Shown here: positions 33,669 to 45,100 of the stretch, piece by piece
Layout of the letters: each line of letters opens with the position of its first letter
Position numbering within the stretch: position 1 is the first letter of the stretch
Assembly: GCA_037178855.1 (NCBI GenBank)
Contig: JASJZC010000006.1
Coordinates: 7,792,501 to 7,856,500 of the forward strand
Origin: Oscheius sp. JU75
Taxonomy: Eukaryota > Nematoda > Chromadorea > Rhabditida > Rhabditidae
DNA length: 64,000 nt
Direction of reading: 5' to 3'
The notes under the pieces: generated by a model
What the model was told of the DNA's origin: nothing
The model's database searches: none
The model's input: the letters and a program-made list of their open reading frames with translations, nothing else
Made by a program: the position numbers and the translations under genes

Positions 33669-33869
33669 CATTGAAGATGGGTCAGGAAGTATAATTGTTA
33701 GCAAAAGTGGGCACGGGGCAGGCAAATAGAGGATTCGTCGTGACTCACTGAGCGGTAGTATTTCGACATCGTGGGGGCATAATTGCGCTGGGCGATGCCC
33801 GGAATACACAGCCGGAAGGCATCAACGGTTGAGCAGCCCGAGAAAAGAGCCATATAATGTTTAAAGCAC

Positions 33870-33965
33870 AAAAACAAAAAAGTTTTGAGCCCGGGATCCG
33901 ACCCCTGTCCCCGAGAAACATATGCAGCGCCAAGAATTCTACCTCGAGCCTGAAGGGCTTAATAG
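33870..33965 (-). repeat. tRNA-like (SINE-type) element
   Basis: Minus strand: GAGGTAGAATTCTTGGCGCT, B box GGGTCGGATCCCGGG, tail CTCAAAACTTTTTTG. The tail matches the other elements closely. Confidence 0.55.
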
Positions 33966-34074
33966 CTGAATTTTTTCCCATTCATGTTTTGAGAAGTATT
34001 CCGCAGTTCCAACACCCAAGAGACATGCTATAGCACCTTTTTATTGAGATTAAAAGTGGTGAGGACAGATTTTA

Positions 34075-35150
34075 TTACTTCCAGATGTAGCAAACGACGG
34101 TTCCTTGTCGTGACCAGGGAGCCAGACCTGCCTGCATTACAGCCAATTGACCCGGATTCGACGGGTAAAACAGATCGCCCGTTGTCTCTGGAACAAATCT
34201 TTCCAGCAGAAAACCAAAGAAACTCACGAATGGTTCCATTGTTCATTGGGAACATGGTCAACTGCCAATTAGCTCCGCAGTTTCCCATCGTGTCCGAGCA
34301 GTAGAAGTTCTCCTTGGCGTTCCAGCCACCGCCTGGAGAAGTTTTTGAAAAATAAGACACTGGAGGCAGGAGTCTGGAGTTATCAATCGGAACTCGCTCG
34401 TAACGAGTGACTTGGACTAGAGGCTGCTGGCAGACTTGCTGCATTCGGGTGGTGTTGATGGTGGAGACGACTCGACCAACATCTTCTGGAAACAAGGAAT
34501 CTTGACAGAGACAGAAAGAATCTTAATCGGACAGTAGAGTATCGAGTTGGTACGCAACGAACATGAACGACTAGCACTAGTCAAAGGAAAAGCAGCCGCG
34601 TATTAGCGTCTGTAGACAAGAGTTAGTGCTCATCATCCCCGAAATTAATGCCAAGACTGCGCATCAACCCTTAAATATTGTTCTTGGAATGGAACTTATC
34701 CGACATTAGATTTACCTTAAGAGCTGTGCAATTATCAAATGGCCATAATTTGCAGTTGTCAAATCTCGCTGCGTATCGACACCCATGGCTACGAGATGGT
34801 GTGTAGTTTTCAGAGTTTTGGAAAGTTACAAAAAAACAACTGACCTTCTCTGATCAAACCAGGCTGTAAGGCCAGCAAATTTGGCTGGAAAGTCATCGAA
34901 TTTGCTCCCAGTTGTGGCCAGGTAGTGACTACAGGGAGTGTGTTGTTTGTAGCCACGTAGTGATGAGAAGTGGCTGGAGGATAGAAATATCGCTGGATGA
35001 CCATCTGAAAGAGTATTGATTCTTTTCGATCCAGTCACTCACATCAGTGAATTGCATAAACTGGAGATTGTTAGCCAGCATCGGATTCCAAAAGTTGAAC
35101 GGGTCCTGAGCCCTAACGACAGAGCAAACGATTACGAAGAAAAAGATCAT
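34075..35150 (-). CDS. Secreted protein, unknown family
   Basis: Four exons joined in phase give about 212 aa: exon 1 from 35150 (signal peptide MIFFFVIVCSVVRAQ), a 38-nt intron, exon 2 to about 34843, exon 3 from 34484 to a donor near 34237, and exon 4 (QTTGDLFYPSNPGQLAVM...) ending VVCYIWK. Five Cys are in the C-terminal half (QVCQQP, FYCSDTMGNCG, VVCY). No membrane span and no known domain. The 350-nt intron 2 shows nothing special. The last junction was chosen because it turns an Arg-rich read-through frame into a smooth C-terminus. Start context TGTCAG then six bases then ATG suits trans-splicing. Confidence 0.77.
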
Positions 35151-35711
35151 GGTTGACTGACAACACACTCAAAACAAACCGTTTTAAAGCACTCCCGAAT
35201 AAGAAGATTTGAATACTTAATTGGGACTAGTCATTCGCACTATCAAAATACTAAACAGGCGGAGACATGACGTGACACTTGTCAGGAATGTTCCTCGCAG
35301 TTTCAAAACTCTGGATTTGCATAAAAGGTTTGTTTTCGACGGAACGAGAGGTCAGGTGGATGTCTGTCCGGAGAATGACTGTGCAATGCCTTAGCCCTCT
35401 CTCTTGCCCAAGATATTCCTATCTCCCGGTCCAATGAGGCGGCTGAGTCACCTGCACTAGATAGGAGCCGCCGACCATCAACAAGGAGTCAAGTCGCCAG
35501 CATCCTTTCCGGTCCGATCCACCTGCCCACCCTCTGTAGTTCCTATATAAACTCTCTTTATTGACATCTGTTCTGTATACTGGAGATAAGAGACATATGA
35601 GAAAGGCCACTACTTGACTGGGGTTGTAGTTATCGTCCGAGCGCATTCTGAACGGGCCAAATGGAGATGAAAAGAACAAAATATTCACAACAAGAGCAAA
35701 TCATCATACCT
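35151..35711. other. Intergenic region
   Basis: Holds the 3' untranslated part of the gene at 35712-36871 (AATAAA on the minus strand near 35552) and presumed promoter space of the secreted-protein gene. No other feature seen. Confidence 0.5.
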
Positions 35712-36871
35712 TCACAATTTTACAAACCCCTTGATATAGACAAATGTTAAAACCAGGAACACGGCCACAGTAGAGATAGTTAAAATACCAATGACGCATC
35801 CGACTTCCAAGGAACTGACTAAACTCGCTCGCGGGTATATGGGAGTCATATTGGGGGTCATCGGATGGTTGTAGTTGTACCACTGGGAATGAGCGGCCAT
35901 GATATCGGACCAGATCTGCTCCCGGTTCGGTCCTCTCTGGTCGAAAAGACGACTAGCCAAAGGGGATGGGATGTCTGTACGTTTGATGGTCTGGATAGGG
36001 GGATGACTTACCAATAGAAAAGGAAGCATTGGCTTGACGATTGTCCTTGTGTCTGGGCCGTCCAACGACGTAGGAATACTCTGTTGGGGCTCTGAACATT
36101 AATTTCCTCTCGGAAAACGGATTGGTACCTCGACTCAGCGTATCTCCTGTACATGTCATTCCTCATCCACTCTTCCCGAAGTGCTGCCGGATCGAATTCA
36201 CATTGAGAAGGAGGTCGTCGAGAGCGTTGAGAACGAGCACTGATCTTGGATCTGGCAGAACCGGCAGCAGATCGGGGAGTTGCATAAGCTGTAGAGGGAA
36301 CTGAGTGAATAGGATTGGTTATCTGGAAAGTTGAGTTACGAACCTGATGCTCAAGCGGCAACGTTTGCTCGTTTTGTCAACCTTTTCTACTTTGTCAAAG
36401 AGATCTGTTGATGCGGAAGGTACTGCATCTCTACAGCTGGAGAAAAACCAGAACCCTGGCTACCATAGCTATCTTTTAGCACCTAGTTGGCTGTCTGAAG
36501 AGGTGGAGAAAATCTGCCACAAGACTCGGCCTCGTTGCACAGTACTGAGGGGGTGTTAAATCTTCGTTCGACTACCAATCCGGGAAAAGACACTATGTTT
36601 TCTGGTAGGGAAAAACAAAAATCCTGAGCACAATAGCTTTCTCCTGAAACCTGGTTGACTACTACCTGGGGAAGTGGAGAAAATCCGCCCCATGATTTTG
36701 ACTTGTTGTTCACATCAGTACGGTAGAGACGCTCCAGCTACGGACTACTACTAATCCAACAATAAGCGGTAGACTACAGCTTTTGAGGCAGTCATTGCAC
36801 ATTTTGAGCCGTTATGAAAAAAAGAGATGTACCTGGATAGTTGGGTGAGGCGGTCGAGGGGGTAGACTCAT
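35712..36871 (-). CDS. Single-pass membrane protein, unknown family
   Basis: Four exons joined in phase: 36871 to about 36833 (MSLPPRPPHPTIQ), 36323 to about 36130, one after a 37-nt intron ending at a TTCAG near 36093, and one after another 37-nt intron, ending at 35712. About 205 aa. The N-terminal part is Pro/Ser/Arg-rich (ARSKISARSQRSRRPP), then an acidic-aromatic part (REEWMRNDMYRRYAES), then Tyr/Asn/Pro-rich text, and close to the C-terminus one membrane span (VGCVIGILTISTVAVFLVLT) with five residues left, so type II or tail-anchored. It follows the metalloproteinase gene by 149 nt on the same strand with an AATAAA and a TACTCAG acceptor between, as expected for a two-gene operon. Confidence 0.75.
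36430..36716. repeat. Diverged tandem duplication in an intron
   Basis: Two units of about 115 nt, 36430-36550 and 36600-36716, share GGAGAAAATCYGCC, TAGCTWTC.....CACCTRGTTG.CT and other blocks in order. They lie in intron 1 of the membrane-protein gene. Confidence 0.65.
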
Positions 36872-37019
36872 TAGATTGGAGGCTGAGTAGCGGGAAAGTA
36901 GGGCGATGAAATGACCCCGAGGAGGATAAGTCGAAGATTGCTCTGGCTATCCCTTCTTCTGTCTTTATTACCAGTTTTCGGATAGAATAGAAATTTATTC
37001 AGATATCTGACCCGTGTAT

Positions 37020-38106
37020 CTACCCGTAGATTCGTCTAACAGCTTCCAGATCAATCTTTGACAGCGTCGGTCGATTGTGATAGCCCCGATATCCTTGCTG
37101 CATCAGGCTCGGTCCCTTTTGATGCGGAATTCCTAGAGCGTGACCCAGTTCATGAGCGAGAACCCACAAGAGATTCCGACCATCTGGTGCCCTGAATACG
37201 GCTTGTCCAGATCCGGTCAGTCAACTTACCATGGCTCATCGTCGTCAATGTGAATCTCCCCTCGTCTCAACATGTCTGGATAGAAAGTGTGTGCTACTTC
37301 GCCACCCTTGCCATCAAAGGCATACCCATCTCGATGCTCTCCACTCCAGAAGAATATCTGAATCATGAACTCTAATAGAAGCCTGGCAGAATACGCAATA
37401 GCGTAGGGTGATGTTTTCGATGTCAAGATAGAGTTTTTGGACTTGTCTATGTTCTGCAGAGTGGAACGAGGGCTATAGCTCTGCAGAACATTGGAAAGTC
37501 CGAAAATGAGTTCTTGGGAACCATTCGGGGGGCGCCGCAAGGAAGATGTCTCGACAGGCCTTAGAAATAGACTTCCTTCCCCCATCTCTTTGCTTGCCAC
37601 GTTTCAGGCCCAAGACGAGATTTCTAGCCTTTCCGATGCTCTGCAAAATATTAGCACAGATCAAGGGCTACAACATTGCAGAGCATGGAAAAGTACAAAA
37701 ATAAGTTCTTGGCCCCGAAAATACACTATTTGCTTTTTGCACGAAGACTGCCTCGTACCTTGATGTCTGCATCATCCTCTTCAGTGCTTGAAAACACGAC
37801 GGGAACCACGGTCTTCCAAACGCTGAACTCATGATTTTAGTTTCTGTTCAATTAAACTCACTCTATGGCCTTCTCCAAACTGACATCCACGTACTCTTTC
37901 AGCAGAACTGGTCTGACCATTCGTGGATGGCGACGATGTTCTGGATACTGAACTATTTTATAGGTCAGAGTCGGTCGAAGCCATTTTCCATAGCCTGGAA
38001 CGAAGAATTTATTCCTTTCCCATGATTGCCTACCCAAATCGTTGCCTAAACTGGCTGTGGAGACGTGGAGGAGCGAGAAGACTGCTATCAATTGTTGCCT
38101 AACCAT
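37020..38106 (-). CDS. Minimal matrix metalloproteinase without prodomain
   Basis: Zinc endopeptidase of the matrixin family (peptidase M10A), secreted, cuts extracellular matrix. Four exons (38106-37862, 37822-37759, 37357-37230, 37191-37020) in phase give 202 aa. Signal peptide at residues 1-17, then only about 20 residues before the catalytic domain begins (GYGKWLRPTLTYKI). Structural Zn/Ca part HRDGYAFDGKGGEVAHTF and GEIHIDDDEPW; catalytic HELGHALGIPH with Met-turn SLMQQGY. It stops right after DLEAVRRIYG, so there is no hinge or hemopexin domain. The cysteine-switch propeptide (PRCGxPD) that keeps matrixins latent is missing. ATG is one base after TTTCAG, so no upstream exon is expected, though one cannot be ruled out. 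The 400-nt intron 2 holds two palindromic repeats. Confidence 0.94.
37395..37520. repeat. Palindromic intron repeat, copy d
   Basis: In intron 2 of the metalloproteinase gene. Arms TTGGACTT....ATGTTCTGCAGAG and CTCTGCAGAACATTGGAAAG are reverse complements around GGGCTATAG. Confidence 0.8.
37590..37735. repeat. Palindromic intron repeat, copy e
   Basis: Directly after copy d in the same intron. Arms CCTTTCCGATGCTCTGCAAA and TTGCAGAGCATGGAAAAG face each other around ATCAAGGGCTACAA; outer ends GGCCCAAGA / TCTTGGCCCC also pair. Confidence 0.8.
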
Positions 38107-38974
38107 TCTGAAAGCATATTGTTGCTGGGAAAGGAGAGAATGCCACAAGACCGGAAGCTAGGATGGAAAAAAAAGTTGCAAAAGGACCAACGATGAAAGG
38201 AACGGTCGTTTTGTAGTGTCCGAAAGTGCGTAGGACGTTGGCACTTGAAGACTCTCCGTTCGCTTAGAGAGGGAAAAGGCCAAGGTTACGAGAGTTCAAC
38301 GAATGAATCGAGAAGATGCAGCTGTTTGTCAACTTTTTTGTTGAAAAATACAAGAATGTCAGTCTACTCCAGTCCAGAACTGGTAAGCTGGAAAGTTGAC
38401 TGATTATCTGTGTAGAGAGTAAGGGACCTGATCTGAAAAAAAAACCCGTTCCCAACACGTGGAAACAGCGAAAGAAGTGAGGTCAAGATGGTCAAGAGAG
38501 GGAAAAGTGGCACATGGGGTGGTTGTTCCTTGTTTTGAGTGGAGAAGAAAGCCAGTTTATAATAATTTGAATGACCGTTTCCGAAAGGTTGTGAGGGCCG
38601 GAAGTGATTGCAAAGTTGCTGTGTCTACTCTAAAAAAAATAGCTAGCCGTTTCGTACTGGTGATTTCCTTCGAGATATTGAGTATTAGGATAAGGGAAGT
38701 TCAGGCCTTATTGAATTGCCGCTAATTTTGGAATTCAAATACAAACCGCAAATAACTTTGCGCGCGAAGGCAATTCCTAAATTTCCTTGCCTTCTTCCTG
38801 TGTTCCCTTATTCTTTCATGTCTTTTAGCAATGACCTAATACGCACTTAGTAACAACCTTTATCGAACTCAGGCCATAAGAGAACCCCAGTGCCGTGCGA
38901 TAAAGCACTACATTTTTACAGTAATAAACGATGCTGTTGGTTATATAAGTCTGGAATAATCTTCTCTTTCAGAG
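38107..38974. other. Divergent promoter region
   Basis: 870 bp between the metalloproteinase gene (minus) and chaf-2 (plus). No gene. A TATATAAG-like run lies about 30 nt before the chaf-2 ATG but is too close to it to be a usual core promoter. Confidence 0.45.
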
Positions 38975-41502
38975 ATGGGCATGAAATATTTTATGCCGGA
39001 GATATGCTACCACGAGAGAAACTCCCTGCTGTCCGTCGACATTTTCCCATATAGTCAGGACGGTCACTACCGCATCGTGACGTCCAGTACAAAAAGCGAG
39101 GTTTGTTTCCTGGCAATGTAACATTCGGAAAATCCATTTCAGATTCGAATTTGGGAGTTCGAGTATGATCCGAATGATCCAGAACAAATTTCGATTACCT
39201 TCGTGGCCAACCTAGTCGGACACTGCGGTACGGTCAATCAAGTCAAATTCAGTCCAAATCCAGCTGGTAAGCCGACCTTTTATTCTTTTTTCAAGCAAGT
39301 TTCAGCTCCTCTTCTTGCCTCCGGCGATGCACATGGTGCCCTTATTGTCTGGCAGCTGGTGGATAAAGAATGCGATGCGCATCCCATCGACGGCCTGCCA
39401 CAAAACCGCGAGAGATGGACAAATAAAAAGGTTTTTCTTGGTAAATTGTAGGCAAAACAGCGTTTAGAAGTATTTCCTCGACAACATGGGAGTGAATGCG
39501 ATCAGCTGGAGCCCCTGTGGCAAAAGTCTCGCCTGTGTATCCGGAGACGGCCTACGCGTCCTGGACGCCCTCTCCGGTTTGGACTGGACCCTCATCTCTT
39601 CAAATATTCTGACTTTAGGCAGCTATCGCTTCGTCCTGACCAGTTTCCGCTACTTCCCGAACGGGGTCACTTACGATCCTGAGGGAAAATATATCGTCGT
39701 GATGTCGACTGACCGAAGGCTCGATATTATATGTGCGGACAAGGGCCGACGAATCAAGAGCTTTGGCCGAGCCGACATGCCCGAATTCTCGCTCGGAGAT
39801 GCTCACTTCGCTAAGAAAGTACGGGGTTTCTTGTCCTAACGTAGCCCGTAATATTGCCGAAAACACTGCCACCAACTCGTGGCAATTGGCTGCGATACAC
39901 AATTTTAAGTCTCGCTGAGTATTCCACGCCCATGATGAAGAGTTGATGCGCAGCAGTTTCTAGAACTTCCGACTCCAATGCTCCCCTCTCTTTTCAGAAC
40001 TACTCTCTGTTCCACAGCGACCTTCTGACGACATTCACACGCGTGCCGGCCTTTTCTCCATGCGGACAGATACTCGTAGCGCCGGCCGGCTGTCTGGAGC
40101 TCGGGCCGAGCCAACAGTTCTACTGCACGTATGTCTTCAAAGTGTCCGAATTGAAAGAAGAGTCAGTTCAATTCTGTTTTTGGTACAAGAATGTTCAGAG
40201 ACCACCCGAAAATCGTTCTGCCCAGTCCCAATCAGCCCACATTCCTCATCAAATTCTGTCCTGTAATCTACGAGCTCGTACCAGATTGTCCGAACTATTC
40301 GGGGTATGTCTTCCTTTGAATTTTGCCCTAAAAATGGATTTTAGGCTCCCACACCGCGTCATCTGGCTGGCCATGAGCCGAGAAGAGATCGTCTTCTACG
40401 ACAGCCAACACGCGCAGGCCATCGGCCTGATCCAGAATATCACATATCACTGTCTCAGCGACGCTGCCTGGTCCAAGGACGGAACGACTATTGCAGTTTC
40501 TGACATGGAGGAGTGAGTCTATAGCAAATTTTATTTATACAATGTTGGCTATCGCCACATTGGGGCTTGTAAAACTGCCAACTTCTCACATTGGTAGCTT
40601 TTCCTACCTCTTATTCTCCTCAAAAAAAAAATTTGAAAAGTCAGCCGCCCACGGGATTTGAAAATATTGCCATTTTCTGTCTTTTATGTTTTCTGGTCAT
40701 TTTTATTAACCTCAATCCAAAGCTCACTGTTACTTTCGTAGAAACTGTCGAGCATGTCTCTCGGAAGCCCATTTTTTCCGAAAGTAACCCTTGAGTTCTA
40801 AAAATATTCGCTTCTTCCCTTGGCAGCCTTTCCGATGTCCTCTTTCTTTCAAAACAGCTCGTTGAAGAAGTTGGTCACCTACGAGCATCGGATACAGAAT
40901 GGTCAATACAAAAAATTTGACCCCGGTCGGTGTCGAAACCCCTGGTCTCTCGCGTCCAAAACGTTAGTTGCTACAAGAAGGTTACGAAATGACTGCTTTA
41001 AAGAGACAGGCGCTACAACCTTTCGATGGATTGATCTATGTGAGCCTCTTTCAGATACATGCATTTCATCAGTTTCACCTTGGAGGAGGGAGTCGTAAGG
41101 ACGGAGAAGATTCGCTCCTCCTACGAGCTGCCAGTCTCGGATCGAGGAGAGGCAACGGAGAAGGTCAGCTCGCCGGAATTCGACGCTGAGGCTGCCCTCC
41201 TGGACCTTAGCATACAGCCCTACGTCTCGCCATCGCTCTCGCCCGAGCACGACGAGGAAAAGTTGAGCGGGCGAGGCGAAGAAACTCCCACAATCGAGAT
41301 CCGCAATTGCTGTTTCGAAAATAATGGTAGGCCCATTTACAGCCTCGTTAGAATGACATGTTTTCCAGATGAATTGACACATCAGAAAGTGAGAAACAGT
41401 CTCATCGTCATCACGAAGAACCTGGAACGAACGCGCTCAAAGGTCGAAGAGATGAAGGCCAATTGCTATGATCTAATCAATGACAGCTACCTCGAGTTCT
41501 AA
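38975..41502 (+). CDS. chaf-2: Chromatin assembly factor 1, p60 subunit (CHAF1B type)
   Basis: WD-repeat subunit of CAF-1, the histone chaperone that deposits H3-H4 on newly made DNA, bound to PCNA. About 515 aa in ten exons. The order follows CHAF1B: RIWEFE repeat, NLVGHCGTVNQVKFSP, LASGDAHGALIVWQ, NRERW, ISWSPCGKSLACVSGD, TYDPEGKYIVVMSTDRRL, then FHSDLLTTFTRVPAFSPCG, LVAPAGCLE, YVFKVSEL, the blade with FCPVIYEL and VIWLAMSREEIVFYDSQ, and ITYHCLSDAAWSKDGT before FISFTLEEG. The C-terminal 150 residues are acidic and end in a predicted coiled coil (LERTRSKVEEMKANCYDL) that I do not know from other family members. ATG lies two bases after TTTCAG. The 535-nt intron before the last third holds degenerate repeat text. 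cul-4 follows in the same direction after 600 nt. Confidence 0.93.
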
Positions 41503-42101
41503 TTTTGCATGTATCTTTGTATTTTCTCTCTGCTAAAGAATGAATACTTATCGTAGACTTGGGCAATCTGATTCTAGCTGTCTCAACGGACACTAAACTT
41601 ATCCGTTTTGCAATATCTATATTTTGTCGTTCTACAATGATATCCGTCGTCCGTGTAGCGCGCTGGACTACGAATCTGAGTGATACAGGTTCGATTCACA
41701 TCGATGCATGTTTTTACAACTGAAAGCCTTTGAAATTTTCAAAAAAGTGTTTTCAACATTGGATGTTTTCATCGGAGTAGAAAAAGCAAGATGATTTTTT
41801 TTTTCAAACTACAACGTTTATGTAGCTTGCAATAATTATGCTCGGATAAGACCATTATGTACCTAAGACCATTATACCTTGTGACTCCTTCTATAATCCT
41901 TTTCGAACGGATGAGAAATACCACTTTTTTAAGGCTTCGTTACTCCGAAAATCTAGTCAGCAGCAGATTTTCGAATCGCTGTTGCGCCTTCCCTTTACTG
42001 ACATTTTCCCTCACACGCAAATTTTAATTCTCTGCCTCGTTGAAATAGGTAAAAAAATTCTGTAAATTACCCAAAAAGATCCATTTTCAGGTCAAAGTTG
42101 A
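41503..42101. other. Spacer between chaf-2 and cul-4
   Basis: Contains a tRNA-like element near 41650 and AT-rich text. The spacing is longer than a typical nematode operon gap of about 100 nt but co-transcription is not excluded. Confidence 0.5.
41640..41715 (+). repeat. tRNA-like element
   Basis: CCGTGTAGCGCGCTGGACTA and CAGGTTCGATTCACATCG, with CGAATCTGAG between. The element at 58.1 kb shares GGRCTAYGAATCTGAG, which suggests a second subfamily. Confidence 0.55.
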
Positions 42102-45100
42102 ATGCTTGCAAGTGATCCGGAATTGGAGTCGAGAGAGGACAAGGAAAGTCCATCCGAGCAGGCGGAACAGCACCAGCATACGAAAAAACTTGTGCTCAAG
42201 AGAAAACGCGACCAAATTGTTGTAAGTTCTCGCCGATTTTCTCATCAAAAATGCCTCTCAGTTGTCCGATTTCTCAAAGCCCAAGCGAGCACTGATGAAT
42301 TACCATGATCCGATGGGAGATGGGCCCGATCTTGACGAGGAGGACATTGATGATTTTGGCTCGCCCAGATTGGCCTCTTCTGTGGTATTTTTGATATAGT
42401 ATATTCACAAAAAAACAACGACCAGGTATCGCGGGCTTGTTTTGGCGCGGATTCAAAGGGCTAAAAATTAGCTTCAAGTATTTCGTTCATCAAACAATTT
42501 TATCCTTTCCCGTATTTTTAGCTGTTTTTCGGTTTTTTTTTCGTTAAACAACAGGTAACATTTATTGAAATAACGTAGAAAACGAATTCGTCACTCATCT
42601 TTGTCCAAACCACCCTCCTCGGAAACAAAAGAAACAATATCTTCGGGGGAATCAACACTAATAGGAATATTGATAGGGGAGTAACAAAATTGAGGCCTTC
42701 GTGAACATGAACTCTTCTTCGACATGAGAAGCATTGTTGTAGAGATTCTTCTGAATCGGGAGAGGAATAGAAGAGACTATGTGGATGAAGCGACGGCGCA
42801 TCTCTTCTATCTTTTCGGTGCCTTTTGTACTTTTACAGAGAGATTGCTTAGCAAACCCTCACACGTGCTCAATAGGATTTAGAGTACAATGATACGGGGG
42901 GAGACGCAGCAGTGTAACACCATAGTCTCGAGCCAGATTGGACGTGGAGAAGACTTTCATCTGGTCTCGACCATCACGAGACTCGTAAAAGCATTCAAGT
43001 TCGTTAAACAAGTCGCCTTTTGTTACTCCGAGCTCGGATTCGACACCATGTTTCAAGAGAACTTCAGAAATTACCGCCTTGGTATCGCGGATTCTCGGCA
43101 ACTAGAAATCTTCTTGGGTAAGCGTAACAAGTATGAGTCTAACCTTTTCTGCTTGCTTGTTGTGATAAGCGGCATTGTCAATGACTAATATTGCCTGACG
43201 GTCTCCAGCGGCCTCTTTTGTCTTTGGTAAAATTTTGCTCTAATACTGATGGAATAGGTCGCTGTCCATCGTCTTGTGGTAGTCTTGATCTGTCTCTCTT
43301 CCACTGTTGGTTCAAACCTAAGAGAGTAATGGTTAGATAATAAATCTCTCCGTAAACCTCAAAGGTATCTTGACCTTTCACTATGAGATGCTGGTTGCTG
43401 TAGCTGTGAGGACAAAAGGATCATTGAGCTCGGGACAGACTTCAGACAACGAGGGACGATAGCAGCAAAGAGATCTAAGACGTTTGAGATCATTCCACGA
43501 GTTTTATCACAGTTTGGTGCCTTTTACTCCTTGCGAAGAAAACGCCCCAAAAGCATGAACCAACTCGGTACGGAATCACCTGGAGGAGGCGGTGGCAATG
43601 GCCCTGAGCTCCTGAACAGACGGCGGAAGATGGGACGGGGGCGTTGAATTCATCAAAAAAGAAAAAGTTATTATAATCGTTAAAGAAAGAAGAAAAGAAA
43701 AATTATTGAAAAGATGAACTTATTGAAATTCTAACCAATTTTGAGCTGTTTGAATCCGCGCCAAAAAATATCCGCGATTCCTGGTCGTTTGGTTGTTTTT
43801 TGTGAACACACTATACTTTGCCGCTCCAAAGAGTCGCATTTAGGTCCCGCAGAACAATTTCTACTCGGCACAGATGCATGCCCCAAAAAAGTTGGGTATT
43901 CGGGGATTCAAGAGTCAGTTATTCGTCCTCACTAGCTACTATAAGTCTCTTTTAGGGAAGGAAGTTAGTCGAGAGGCTCTGTTACTGCAGAATTGGCCCA
44001 TACTGAAGCAGAGCGTCGAGGCGATTCAGTCGAATGAGAAGACCTCGCAAACGCTGGAGGCACTGTACAAGGTAATTTTGTCGAAATTTGTGATACCATG
44101 AAAACCCTTAACCTGCCCCCTGACTGCTTCAGTAGCTTATCCTATGTCTAATGACTGAACTTTTGTATTTACTGCTTTCGCGTACCGATTGTTCTCGCCC
44201 TGTATCGAGCCAAATGATGCATGTTGTGCTTACAAGGAAATTATGTTAGGTCACAGACGAGCCCGCGTTGCATTCTAAATCGTGGCATTTTTTGCATGAA
44301 AAGCCTAAAAAGCACCAATAATTTACGGCATTTACTTCACTTTGAAAGGATCAGCGGGTGATCTGTGAAGATAAAATCTATTTCAAAGGGTTGTATTCGT
44401 GCAAACGTGGACATTTCGGCCAGGTTTACGATGCTTGTTCGGATTGGAAAAAATTACTGAAATAAACTAGAAAAGACTAACTTCTGCAAATATTCAAATG
44501 CTGGCGTCTTTTGCTCGCTGATTTGCGATGCAAAGTTGACAAGAATTTTACAATTTTCCGTTTCCAGATTATCGAAAACTTGTGCGAAGTGAAGGTGAAC
44601 CTCGGCGGCGAGATCTACAGCCGTCTCCAGGAACTTCTTCGATCCAATGTGGCCAGTTTACGGTTCGTTTCCCACATTTTTGTCTGGTCTCAGCTCGATC
44701 CATCTAGAACGACGCTGAATGAGCAGAGCGAAAAAGACGGCGATCTCTTCCTGAGCACGATGGAATCCATCTGGACGGACTACTGTCAGCACGCAGTGAT
44801 GATTCGCAACATTTTCCTCTATCTCGACCGAACCTACATCCTCCAGAACACCAATGTTCCTTCCTTGTGGTGAGCTCATTTTACCTTTACCGAATACGGT
44901 AGAGTTCAGGGAGACCTCGTTGAACATTTACCGCGAGGAGATTCTGGACAAGACGGCTCTGAAGAGTCGTCTTGTGACGGAACTGTTGAGGATAGTCGAT
45001 GATGAGAGAAAAGGAGCCCATATCAATCGCATTCTGGTCCGAAATCTTCTTCGAATGCTCTCCTCTCTTCAGATTTATCCGCAGGTATGCTCATCGGGCA

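Larger units (their letters stand above)
30631..34074. other. Gene-poor stretch
   Basis: No confident gene in 3.4 kb. It holds palindromic repeat copy c (30886-31045), a minus-strand open frame of 139 codons at 31232-31651 that does not splice cleanly, small GC-rich palindromes near 33090-33160, facing GA and TC tracts near 33.6 kb and a tRNA-like element at 33.9 kb. Confidence 0.5.

Noticed and set aside
42388-43955. Phase mismatch between cul-4 exon 2 and the exon at 43956
   Set aside because: Solved by a 70-nt exon at 43844-43913 just after the transposon, which adds the conserved KKLGIRGFK.
44870-44909. Apparent stop in cul-4 at the exon 6/7 junction
   Set aside because: With the acceptor at TAGAG the join gives TGA, but with the TTCAG at 44909 the frame is kept and restores the conserved [12 protein letters not shown], so there is no break.
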